Below, in pieces: positions 38,311 through 47,480 of a stretch of DNA of 64,000 nucleotides; the first letter of the stretch is position 1, and each line of letters starts with the position of its first letter. Position numbers and translations under genes: made by a program. Where the stretch lies: NCBI RefSeq assembly GCF_001592225.1, contig NZ_BCWN01000005.1:124001-188000 (forward strand), written 5' to 3'. The notes under the pieces are model-generated. The model saw only the letters and a program-made list of their open reading frames with translations, searched no databases and was not told the origin of the DNA. The stretch comes from Castellaniella caeni NBRC 101664 (GTDB lineage Bacteria; Pseudomonadota; Gammaproteobacteria; Burkholderiales; Burkholderiaceae_B).

Positions 38311-38760
38311 ATGGATCTCAGAAAACTGAAAACGCTGATCGACCTGGTGGCCGATTCGGGTATCGCCGAGCTGGAAATCACCGAAGGCGAAGGTAAGGTC
38401 CGCATTGTCAAGTTTTCCCAGACTCCGGTGGTGGCGGCCGCGCCCGTGGCCGTCCCCGCGCAACAAGTCGTCGCCGCCGCCCCGGCGGGTGCCGCGGCCC
38501 CTGCGGCGGCCGCGCCCGTGGTACAGGGCCATCAGGTCAAGGCGCCCATGGTGGGCACCTTCTACCGCGCGCCCAACCCCAATTCTCCGGCCTTTGTCGA
38601 AGTGGGCCAGACGGTGAAAGAAGGCGACCCGCTGTGCATCATCGAAGCCATGAAACTGCTCAACGAGATCGAGGCCGACAAGTCGGGCGTCATCAAAGAA
38701 ATCCTGGTTGAAAACGGCGAGCCCGTCGAGTACGGCCAACCTCTGTTCATCATCGGCTAA
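38311..38760 (+). CDS. accB: Biotin carboxyl carrier protein AccB
   Basis: A 149-residue subunit of acetyl-CoA carboxylase. An N-terminal helical part ([13 protein letters not shown]) and an Ala/Pro-rich linker (about 43-75) lead to the biotinyl domain, with the biotin-carrying Lys in [11 protein letters not shown]. The upstream frame is open but shows no similarity. It lies 3 bases before accC in a standard pair. The 258-bp gap upstream should contain its promoter. Confidence 0.98.
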   Translation: MDLRKLKTLIDLVADSGIAELEITEGEGKVRIVKFSQTPVVAAAPVAVPAQQVVAAAPAGAAAPAAAAPVVQGHQVKAPMVGTFYRAPNPNSPAFVEVGQTVKEGDPLCIIEAMKLLNEIEADKSGVIKEILVENGEPVEYGQPLFIIG

Positions 38761-38763
38761 GCC

Positions 38764-40113
<1,350 letters not shown>

Positions 40114-40122
40114 GGCCGTCCC

Positions 40123-41034
40123 ATGCGTGAACTGGTGCTCCATTGCACAGAAGCCCAGGCCGAGGCCTGGTCGGATGCCCTGCTCGAAGCGGGGGCCCTG
40201 TCGGTCTCCGTCGAAGACGCCGATGGCGACACCGAGCGCGAACAGGCGCTGTTCGGCGAGCCGGGCTCCGAGCCCGAAACCCTTGCCTGGCAGCGCAACC
40301 GTCTGGTGGCCTTGCTCGCCGATGGCGACGACCCGGCGCAGCTGCTGGCCGCGCTCGATGCCCTGGGCGGCACGCCCGATGCGTCCGCCTGGCGCGTGCG
40401 CGAAGTGCCCGACGCCGACTGGGTGCGCCTGACGCAATCGCAGTTCGGGCCCATCACGGTGGGCGAGCGCATCTGGATCGTGCCCAGCTGGCACCGCGAA
40501 GACGCCGGTCTGCCCGCGGCCGGACAGCACGACGGCATCGTACGCATCGAGCTCGATCCGGGCCTGGCCTTCGGCACGGGCAGCCATCCCACCACGCACT
40601 TGTGTCTCGAATGGCTGGCGGCGCATCTGCGGCCAGGCCAGACGGTGCTCGACTACGGCTGCGGCTCGGGCATCCTGGCGATTGCCGCCAAGCTGCTGGG
40701 GGCGGGCGAGGTGCGCGGTGTGGACATCGACGAGCAGGCCGTGCAGGCCACCCGGCAAAACGCCGCCGTCAATCGCGCCCAGGTTCAGGCCAGCCTTCCG
40801 GACGGCCTCTCGGCGGGCACCAGCGAGGTCGTGGTAGCCAATATCCTGTCCAATCCCCTCAAGGTGCTGGCGCCGATGCTGGCGGCACGGGTGGCGCCCG
40901 GCGGGGCGCTGGTGCTCTCCGGCGTGCTCGAGCGCCAGGCCGACGAAGTCGCCCAGGCCTATGCGCCCTGGCTGCCGCTGTCCGTCTGGGCCGCCCGTGA
41001 TGGCTGGGTGTGCCTGGCGGGCCGTTGCGCCTGA
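40123..41034 (+). CDS. prmA: Ribosomal protein L11 methyltransferase PrmA
   Basis: A 303-residue SAM-dependent enzyme that trimethylates L11. The N-terminal substrate-recognition domain contains [19 protein letters not shown]. The methyltransferase core shows [29 protein letters not shown] and [10 protein letters not shown]. It follows accC by 9 bp, the usual accBC-prmA order. Confidence 0.96.
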   Translation: MRELVLHCTEAQAEAWSDALLEAGALSVSVEDADGDTEREQALFGEPGSEPETLAWQRNRLVALLADGDDPAQLLAALDALGGTPDASAWRVREVPDADWVRLTQSQFGPITVGERIWIVPSWHREDAGLPAAGQHDGIVRIELDPGLAFGTGSHPTTHLCLEWLAAHLRPGQTVLDYGCGSGILAIAAKLLGAGEVRGVDIDEQAVQATRQNAAVNRAQVQASLPDGLSAGTSEVVVANILSNPLKVLAPMLAARVAPGGALVLSGVLERQADEVAQAYAPWLPLSVWAARDGWVCLAGRCA

Positions 41035-41051
41035 TCGGTGAGGGCAGGGGC

Positions 41052-42143
41052 ATGGATCTCACCACGCGCTGCCCGAAGTGCGGCACCGTTTTTCAGGCCA
41101 GCCTGTCCGACCTGCAGCTGCGCAAGGGATACATCCGCTGCATCCAGTGCGCCCATATTTTCGATGGCTATGCCGAAGTCGTCTCGGATGCGCCGGGCGC
41201 GCCATCGGCCCGCGCCATGCCCAACCAGGCCGCCGGCCTGACGCGCGTGCCCTCGGGCCCGGTCGTGAGCGTGGCCGACGAGCCCCTGCCTGAAGAAGAC
41301 GCCTGGGTGCCGGTCGGGCCTGGCGCGGCCCCGGGGCCGACGTCGGCCCCTTTGCCCCAGGTGTTCCGCTCGGGGCGCGAGGCTACGGAGCCGCACGAGG
41401 CGCCCATCCTGGCCGAGGACGAACCTTCGATCTCCTGGGATGCGCCCGCCGCCGACGCCTGGCGGGAGCCCACGGTTTCCCTGCCGTCCGAGCGGCTCGA
41501 ACCCCAGGTGGGGCCTGGCGCGGCGGCCGAACCTTTCGTCGTGGACGCCCGGCCCGGCCACCGCTCGCTGGGCGGCACGGCGGCCCCCCTGATGCAGCCC
41601 GACGCCGCGCCTTGGTGGCTGGGCGTCGCCCGTTTCGTAGGCGGCATCCTGCTGATGGCGCTGGTGTTCGTGTTCGGCCTGCAGCTGCTGTACGTGTACC
41701 GGGGGCAGCTGGCCCAGACGCTGCCCATCACGCGCCCGGTGCTCGAACAGGCGTGCGTCTACCTGCAGTGCCGGGTGCCCTATGCCCGCGAGGCCTCGCT
41801 GCTGGCCATCACCGGCTCGGCCCTGCGGGCCGACGATGCGGTGCCCCGGATCAACCCGGCGGCGGGGCCGACGGCCGCGGCGCCAGAGCAGCAGCGTTTC
41901 GTCCTGCAGCTCACCTTGCGCAACCAGGCCGCGTATCCGCAAGAATGGCCCACGCTGGTGCTCGATCTCAAAGACAGCGCGGGCACCCTGCTGGTGCGGC
42001 GCAATCTGGCGCCTGCGGATTACCTCGGCACGCGGCCGCCGCAGCGCCCCTTTGCCGCGCACAGCGAGGTGCTGGTCCGGGTGCCCCTGACCCTCACCGG
42101 GCTGCGCATCAACGGCTACCAGCTCGATTTGTTCTACCCATAA
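41052..42143 (+). CDS. Zinc-ribbon protein with DUF3426 domain
   Basis: A 363-residue protein. The first 40 residues form an MJ0042-type zinc ribbon (TTRCPKCGTVF and YIRCIQCAHIFDGY). A Pro/Ala-rich low-complexity part follows (about 50-180), then one membrane helix (about 198-220, FVGGILLMALVFVFGLQLL) and a C-terminal DUF3426 domain. It is conserved after prmA in betaproteobacteria, but no function is established. It follows prmA closely. Confidence 0.85.
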   Translation: MDLTTRCPKCGTVFQASLSDLQLRKGYIRCIQCAHIFDGYAEVVSDAPGAPSARAMPNQAAGLTRVPSGPVVSVADEPLPEEDAWVPVGPGAAPGPTSAPLPQVFRSGREATEPHEAPILAEDEPSISWDAPAADAWREPTVSLPSERLEPQVGPGAAAEPFVVDARPGHRSLGGTAAPLMQPDAAPWWLGVARFVGGILLMALVFVFGLQLLYVYRGQLAQTLPITRPVLEQACVYLQCRVPYAREASLLAITGSALRADDAVPRINPAAGPTAAAPEQQRFVLQLTLRNQAAYPQEWPTLVLDLKDSAGTLLVRRNLAPADYLGTRPPQRPFAAHSEVLVRVPLTLTGLRINGYQLDLFYP

Positions 42144-42151
42144 GGATTCTC

Positions 42152-43111
42152 ATGACCCAGACTCAGACTCAGGACGTACTGATTTGCGGCTCGATCGCGT
42201 TCGACACGATCGCCGTCTTCGAGGGCCGGTTTCGCGACCACATCCTGGCGGACAACCTCAAGTCGCTGAGCGTGTCTTTCTTCGTGCCATCCCTGCGCAA
42301 AGAGTTTGGCGGCTGCGCGGGCAACATCGCGTACAACCTGAAGCTGCTGGGCGGCCATCCCGTGCCCGTGGGTGCTATCGGCCAGGATGCCGAAGACTAT
42401 CTGCAGCGTCTGCGTGACCTGGGTATCGACACCAGCCTGGTGCGGGTGGTGCCTGACACCTACACGGCGCAGTGCTACATCACCACCGACCTGGACAACA
42501 GCCAGATCGCTTCGTTTCACCCGGGCGCCATGCTGCATTCGGCCGAAAATGACCTCACCGGGCATGACGCCCGCTGGGCCATCGTGTCGCCCGACGCCAA
42601 GGACGGCATGTTCGTCCACGCCGAACGCCTGAAGGCCGCTGGCATCCCGTTTGTCTTCGATCTCGGGCAGGCCATGCCCCTGTTCGACGGCGATGACCTG
42701 CGCCGCATGATCGCCATGGCCGCCGTGCTCACGGCCAATGACTACGAAGCCAGCGTCATCGAAGACCGCCTGGGGCGCAAGATGCCCGAGATCGCCGCGG
42801 GCCTGCGCGCCGCCGTCGTCACGCGCGGGGCCGAGGGCGCCACTCTGTACACTGGGGGCGAGCAAGTGCATATTCCCACGGCGCCGGTTGCCCGGGTGGT
42901 CGATCCCACTGGTTGCGGCGACGCGCATCGGGCGGGCCTGCTGTACGGCCTGGTGAACGACTGGTCGCTGCGCGACGCCTGCTGCCTGGCCAACGTGATG
43001 GGCGGCTTCAAGGTGGCCAGCCAGGGGCCGCAAAATCACGCGCCCACGCGGGTCGAGATCGCTGCGGTGCTGCGCTTGCATTATGGTATCGATGCGGGCA
43101 AGCTGGCCTGA
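42152..43111 (+). CDS. PfkB-family carbohydrate or nucleoside kinase
   Basis: A 319-residue ribokinase-fold kinase. EFGGCAGNIAYNLKLLGG and the anion-hole motif VVDPTGCGDAHRAGLLYGL, with catalytic Asp in GCGD, place it in PfkB. The usual GAGD is GCGD here. The N-terminal pattern and substrate lid resemble archaeal-type adenosine/nucleoside kinases; the substrate is not certain. It starts 8 bp after the zinc-ribbon gene. Confidence 0.88.
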   Translation: MTQTQTQDVLICGSIAFDTIAVFEGRFRDHILADNLKSLSVSFFVPSLRKEFGGCAGNIAYNLKLLGGHPVPVGAIGQDAEDYLQRLRDLGIDTSLVRVVPDTYTAQCYITTDLDNSQIASFHPGAMLHSAENDLTGHDARWAIVSPDAKDGMFVHAERLKAAGIPFVFDLGQAMPLFDGDDLRRMIAMAAVLTANDYEASVIEDRLGRKMPEIAAGLRAAVVTRGAEGATLYTGGEQVHIPTAPVARVVDPTGCGDAHRAGLLYGLVNDWSLRDACCLANVMGGFKVASQGPQNHAPTRVEIAAVLRLHYGIDAGKLA

Positions 43112-43232
43112 TCGGGTTTCAGGCCCGCGCGTCAGCGTGGGCACGGGTTTGAACGCTTTCGTGCTTTGTGTGTCAAACAAGGCATTTGTGCTTGTTGTTT
43201 GTGTTTGTTTTACGTTTTACAGGAGACCTCCC

Positions 43233-43730
43233 ATGACGGTCCTTCATGTTCCGGTGCAAACGCGCCTTGTGCGCCTGATGGCAGCGGCGGGCCTGGGCCT
43301 GTCAGTGCTGGCCCTGGCGGGCTGCGCCAACCAGTCGGCCTCGGGCTCGGTCTACAGCTATGGCCAGGCCCAGCAAGAGCAGGTGGTGCGTTATGGCACC
43401 GTGGTGTCCGTACGCCCGGTGGTCATCCAGTCTGATCAGTCGTCCGGCGTCGGTGCCCTGGCCGGGGGTGCCCTGGGCGGCGTGGCGGGCAGCGCCATTG
43501 GCGGTGGGCGCGGGCAGATTCTCACCACCATCGGTGGTGCCCTGCTGGGCGGCCTGGCGGGTAATGCCGCCGAAAATCAGGTCAACAAGACCCAGGGCCT
43601 GGAAATCACCGTGCGCCTCGATAATGGCGAGACCCGCGTCGTGGCTCAGGCCAACGACATCCAGCTCAGCTCAGGGCAGCGGGTGCAGGTGATCAGCGGC
43701 GGCGGCCCCACGCGCATCGTACCGATGTAA
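43233..43730 (+). CDS. Glycine-zipper outer-membrane lipoprotein (SlyB/Pcp-like)
   Basis: A 165-residue protein. The signal peptide ends LALAGC (Cys near 29). A glycine zipper 2TM region (about 72-110, ALAGGALGGVAGSAIGGG and GALLGGLAGNAAE) follows, then a small C-terminal beta domain with EITVRLDNGETR. This is the SlyB/Pcp family that stabilises the outer membrane. A strong AGGAG precedes the ATG. A 120-bp T/G-rich leader precedes it, probably with its own promoter. Confidence 0.9.
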   Translation: MTVLHVPVQTRLVRLMAAAGLGLSVLALAGCANQSASGSVYSYGQAQQEQVVRYGTVVSVRPVVIQSDQSSGVGALAGGALGGVAGSAIGGGRGQILTTIGGALLGGLAGNAAENQVNKTQGLEITVRLDNGETRVVAQANDIQLSSGQRVQVISGGGPTRIVPM

Positions 43731-43791
43731 GCACGACAGCGGCCCGTGCGTCACCGCGCAGGCCGCTGCGGGGTTCGCGTTGGCGCGGGGC

Positions 43792-44358
43792 TCAGGCCCC
43801 GAAGGCCGAAAACGCCAGGTGGTTGAGCACCATCATCAGCACCTGGGCGATGACCAGCAGCACCAGCGGCGAGAGGTCGAGCCCGCCCATGCGCGGCAGG
43901 GCGCGGCGGATGGGGTCGAGCAAGGGCGCTGTCAGGGTGTAGAGCACCGGCATGACGGGCGACAGCGGGTTGATCCACGACAGCACGGCCTGGATCAGGG
44001 TGACCCAGACGATGATGTTGAACAGCCACTTCAGGCCTACCAACAGGCCGCTGAGCAGCACGGCGCCGAAGGCCGAGGCGGGCGGCAGCGTGCCGCCCGT
44101 GCCGATGAACCAGGTGAGCAGCAGATACAGCATGGCCGTGACCCAGCACGCGAGGATGGTGGGCCAGTCGAAGCGTCCGCTGACGGGTACGGCGCGGCGG
44201 ATGGGTTGCACCAACCAGTCGGTGGCACGCAGCACGGCTTGCGAATACGGATTGAACGGATGCAGCCGGATGGCGAAGATCCAGGCGCGCAAGATGAGCG
44301 CGATGCCAAACAGCTGGAAGATGATGTCAATCAGGAAAATCAGGATGTCACGGACCAT
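43792..44358 (-). CDS. YggT-family membrane protein
   Basis: A 188-residue protein with two copies of the YggT unit. Each holds a pair of membrane helices and the motif NP(Y/L)S-PxxxxxxxxxxxLxxPxRR (as in LHPFNPYSQAVL and INPLSPVMPVLYTLTAPLLDP). The family is widespread; roles in osmotic response and FtsZ positioning have been suggested. It converges with the lipoprotein gene. Confidence 0.92.
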   Translation of the reverse strand: MVRDILIFLIDIIFQLFGIALILRAWIFAIRLHPFNPYSQAVLRATDWLVQPIRRAVPVSGRFDWPTILACWVTAMLYLLLTWFIGTGGTLPPASAFGAVLLSGLLVGLKWLFNIIVWVTLIQAVLSWINPLSPVMPVLYTLTAPLLDPIRRALPRMGGLDLSPLVLLVIAQVLMMVLNHLAFSAFGA

Positions 44359-44545
44359 GCCTTGCTCGCAGACAGCAATAAGTGCGCCATTGTCGCATCA
44401 GCGCAAAAGCGGCGGCAAGTTGTCCGCGCGTCCGAGCCGATCCGGGTCGTTTGCAAGCGGTGAGGGGGCAAGCAGCGGGGGGTAGGCTGGGCGGACGCGG
44501 GAAGATCGGGTATGCGTATTTGCCGGACGGCGCGCGGGCCTGTGC

Positions 44546-44836
44546 TCAGGGGCGGGGTGAGAGCGGAAAAGGCCAGTTGCCCGCCGGGTTGAGGTCGGTG
44601 CGGGCGGCGGGCGCGGCGGCTTCGGGCTTGCTGGCCGCCTTCTTGACGCGGCTGGGGGCCTTGGTCGTGGCTTTCTTGACGGGCTTGTCGCTGGCTTTGG
44701 CGGCGGGCTTCTTGGCGGTTGCGGCTTTTTTGGCGGTGCCGATGTCGGCGGGTTTGGTCGCCGTTTTCTTGCTGGTGGCTGTTTTGGTGGCGGGTTTCTC
44801 GGCGGGGGATGCCGCCGCCTTCTTGGCAGTCGTCAT
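44546..44836 (-). CDS. Histone H1-like Lys/Ala-rich DNA-binding protein
   Basis: A 96-residue protein made almost entirely of Lys, Ala, Thr and Pro in AAKKPAAK-like repeats, as in eukaryotic H1 tails and Bordetella BpH1/AlgP-like proteins. It ends RTDLNPAGNWPFPLSPRP, a motif I recall as conserved in this group, which argues that this is a genuine gene and not a low-complexity artefact. It should bind DNA non-specifically and compact the nucleoid. Confidence 0.8.
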   Translation of the reverse strand: MTTAKKAAASPAEKPATKTATSKKTATKPADIGTAKKAATAKKPAAKASDKPVKKATTKAPSRVKKAASKPEAAAPAARTDLNPAGNWPFPLSPRP

Positions 44837-44892
44837 GGCAAAGCTCCAGGAACAAAGGAGTAGATATTACGCGTCTTCGCCGCTGGCTTCCA

Positions 44893-45327
44893 TCACAGGT
44901 AGAACATCGCCTTGGCCAGGAAGACGATCAGCACTACGTGGCAGAAGACGCTGAGGTGGATGAGCTGGAAGTGGCGCGACTTCAGCTTGCCCTTGCCGCT
45001 CATGGTCATGGCGAAGATGAAGTGCCCCAGCACGCTGAAGGCGAGGATGATCTTGATCCACAGCAGGGTGGCGAAGTGGCTGGCGAAGGGGTGGGCCAGC
45101 GCCTCGCGGAACTGCCAGGCCATGCCCAGGCCGGCGCCGAACAGGACGATCATGACGAAGGGCATGATGCGCCGCGCCCGTTGCCCGATGGCCAGCTCGA
45201 CGCTGCGCATGGTGTCGCGGCCCAGCGGCTTGCGGATGCCTTCGAGAATCAGCACCTCGAAAAACACCGTGCCCACGAACATGATGGCTGCATAAAGGTG
45301 CAAAGTGACAAGTACGGAATGGCTCAT
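44893..45327 (-). CDS. CopD-like four-helix membrane protein
   Basis: A 144-residue protein with four membrane helices and His residues in the first (LVTLHLYAAIMFVG), third (LGHFIFAM) and fourth (FCHVVLIVFLA) parts that could bind haem or copper. It resembles the CopD/DUF2269 group. I placed the start at MSHSVLV (45327), nine codons inside the longest frame. No other copper gene is adjacent. The function is uncertain. Confidence 0.7.
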   Translation of the reverse strand: MSHSVLVTLHLYAAIMFVGTVFFEVLILEGIRKPLGRDTMRSVELAIGQRARRIMPFVMIVLFGAGLGMAWQFREALAHPFASHFATLLWIKIILAFSVLGHFIFAMTMSGKGKLKSRHFQLIHLSVFCHVVLIVFLAKAMFYL

Positions 45328-45433
45328 GTCAGTAGAATATTCGTTTCCCTGCAAGATCGCGCAGGCACGCCGGAATTGTAGGCCGCGTGCGCCTGCCCGG
45401 CAGGATCGGCCCTGCCGCAGGCGGGGCTATTGA

Positions 45434-45447
45434 ATGACAATTGTCAT
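45434..45447. promoter_or_regulatory. 14-bp palindrome just before a lipoprotein gene
   Basis: ATGACAATTGTCAT is a perfect palindrome, 15 bases upstream of the start codon at 45463. Its first ATG also opens a 9-codon frame (MTIVMNRIK) whose TAA overlaps the lipoprotein ATG as TAATG. It could be an operator, a coupling leader, or both. Confidence 0.45.
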
Positions 45448-45462
45448 GAACAGGATCAAGTA

Positions 45463-45954
45463 ATGCGATTCATTCGTCTTTCCATGGCCGCCCTGGGCGC
45501 GGCCGTTCTGGGTGGCCTGAGCGCCTGCGCGCCCACCCGGCCGCCAGTGGCGTCCGCGCCCGCCGCCGTGGTCGTGCCGACCTGCACCCCGGTGCCCGCG
45601 GGCGAAAAACTGGTGGGCAACTGGCTGTCCGTCACCGCGCAAAAAGGGGTGGCGGGGTCGTTGCGCACGCTCTATACCCTGAACCCCGACGGCACCATGA
45701 ACTACGTCGAGCAGATCAAGCGTCCGCGCACCCCTTCGCAGGGGCTGGAAGAATCGGGCTGCTGGTCGCACGAGGGCGGCCAGCTGGTGCTGCGCACGCT
45801 CGAATCCAACGGTGTGCAGGTCAATCTCAAAGACCCGATCTACACCAACCGCTACCGGATCATCCGGGTGGATACCGCCGAACTGCGCTTCCAGGGGGCC
45901 AACGGGCTGGTGCGGGCGCGCCGCATGTCGCCCGGCTACCGCCTGCCCTTCTGA
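45463..45954 (+). CDS. Predicted lipoprotein with lipocalin-like domain
   Basis: A 163-residue protein. The signal peptide ends LSAC (Cys near 22). After a Pro/Ala linker the domain starts at GEKLVGNWLSVTAQ, then TLYTLNPDGTMNYVEQI and the end EESGCWSHEGGQL, a pattern like the small beta-barrel lipocalin-like domains that open with a GxW motif. No function is known. It is convergent with gltX, with 3 bases between the stop codons. Confidence 0.72.
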   Translation: MRFIRLSMAALGAAVLGGLSACAPTRPPVASAPAAVVVPTCTPVPAGEKLVGNWLSVTAQKGVAGSLRTLYTLNPDGTMNYVEQIKRPRTPSQGLEESGCWSHEGGQLVLRTLESNGVQVNLKDPIYTNRYRIIRVDTAELRFQGANGLVRARRMSPGYRLPF

Positions 45955-45957
45955 GGT

Positions 45958-47376
45958 TCAGGCCTTCAGGCTGGCTTCCAGCCGCTCGAGCACCGTGGTG
46001 CGTCCCAGCAGGGCCAGCACGGCGCCGATCGACGGCGTGTGTTTCTGACCCGTGACCGCCACGCGCAGCGGGATGGCGAGCTTGGGCATTTTCACGCCGT
46101 GCTCTTTGATGAAGGCCTTGATGAGGGCGTCGAGCCCGGCTTCGGACCAGTCTGCCTGCGCCTGGGATTGCACCAGGAAGGCGCGCAGCAGGCTGACGGC
46201 GGCCTCATCGAGCACTTCGGCGCGCAGTTCGGCGCAGGCAGGCCGGTAGGGGCCGCAGAAGAGCAGGGCGCCTTCGGCCAGGTCTTCCAGTGTTTCGCTG
46301 CGTTCGCGCAGCAGCGCCATGATGGCGGGCAGATCGGCTGCCTGCGGGTTGCCGCCGCGGCGGCTGATGCGCGGCGCGACGCGCTGGGCGAGGTCTTCGG
46401 GACTGTGCTGGCGCAGCACGTGGGCATTGACCCAGTTGAGCTTTTTTGGATCCCACTGGGCCGCCGAGCGGCTGAGGTGGCGCGGATCGAACCACTCGAC
46501 CAGCTGCTCGCGGGTGAAAAGCTCGTCGTTGCCGTGGCTCCAGCCCAGGCGCGCCAGATAGTTGACCATGGCCTCGGGCAGGTAGCCCAGCTTGTCGTAT
46601 TCCATGACGCTCACGGCACCGTGGCGCTTGGAGAGCTTTTCGCCATCGGGCCCGAGGATCATCGGCACGTGGCCGTAGCGCGGCGGCTCGGCGCCCAGCG
46701 CCCGCAGGATGTTGATCTGGCGGGGGGTGTTGTTGACGTGGTCGTCGCCGCGGATGACGTGGCTGATCTGCATGTCCCAGTCATCGACCACGACGCAGAA
46801 GTTGTAGGTGGGGGTGCCGTCCGGGCGGGCGATGACCAGGTCGTCGAGTTCGCCGTTGTCGAAGCTGATGGGGCCCTTGACCAGATCGTCCCAGGCCGTC
46901 ACCCCTTCGAGTGGGCTGCGAAAGCGCACCACGGGCCGGATGCCTTCGGGGATGGGCGGCAGGGTCTTGCCCGGCTCGGGGCGCCAGGTGCCGTCATAGC
47001 GGGGCTTGGCGCCGATGGCGCGGGCGCGCTCGCGCATGGCCTCGACTTCTTCGGGCGTGCTGTAGCAATAGTAGGCCGTGCCCTTGGCCAGCATGTCGGC
47101 GATGACCGCGCGGTAGCGATCCATGCGCTGCATCTGGTAGAAGGGCCCTTCGTCGGGCGTGAGCGCCAGCCACTGCATGCCGTCGAGAATGGCCTGGACG
47201 GCTTTGGGCGTGGAGCGTTCGAGGTCGGTGTCCTCGATGCGCAGCACGAAGGTGCCCCCATAGTGGCGTGCGAAGGCCCAGGAAAAGAGGGCTGTGCGGG
47301 CCCCCCCCAGGTGCAGGTAACCGGTGGGAGACGGGGCAAAACGGGTGCGCACGGGACGCTGAGCAGAGACGGTCAT
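45958..47376 (-). CDS. gltX: Glutamyl-tRNA synthetase
   Basis: A 472-residue class I synthetase that charges tRNA-Glu. The HIGH signature appears as [15 protein letters not shown] near 25 and the KMSKS-like loop as [10 protein letters not shown] near 250. The anticodon-binding C-terminal region is complete. The ATG at 47376 begins [19 protein letters not shown]. In E. coli GltX is the target of HipA; a hipA gene lies 29 kb away in this window. Confidence 0.96.
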   Translation of the reverse strand: MTVSAQRPVRTRFAPSPTGYLHLGGARTALFSWAFARHYGGTFVLRIEDTDLERSTPKAVQAILDGMQWLALTPDEGPFYQMQRMDRYRAVIADMLAKGTAYYCYSTPEEVEAMRERARAIGAKPRYDGTWRPEPGKTLPPIPEGIRPVVRFRSPLEGVTAWDDLVKGPISFDNGELDDLVIARPDGTPTYNFCVVVDDWDMQISHVIRGDDHVNNTPRQINILRALGAEPPRYGHVPMILGPDGEKLSKRHGAVSVMEYDKLGYLPEAMVNYLARLGWSHGNDELFTREQLVEWFDPRHLSRSAAQWDPKKLNWVNAHVLRQHSPEDLAQRVAPRISRRGGNPQAADLPAIMALLRERSETLEDLAEGALLFCGPYRPACAELRAEVLDEAAVSLLRAFLVQSQAQADWSEAGLDALIKAFIKEHGVKMPKLAIPLRVAVTGQKHTPSIGAVLALLGRTTVLERLEASLKA

Positions 47377-47480
47377 GGTGGTTGGCAAGTGGGGTTTTTT
47401 CGGGAAACCCCTGTAGAATCAGGGTAGAAACCCTGTATTTTAAAGGGACAGCCCGTATTCGGGTGTCCGAGGCCATATTC

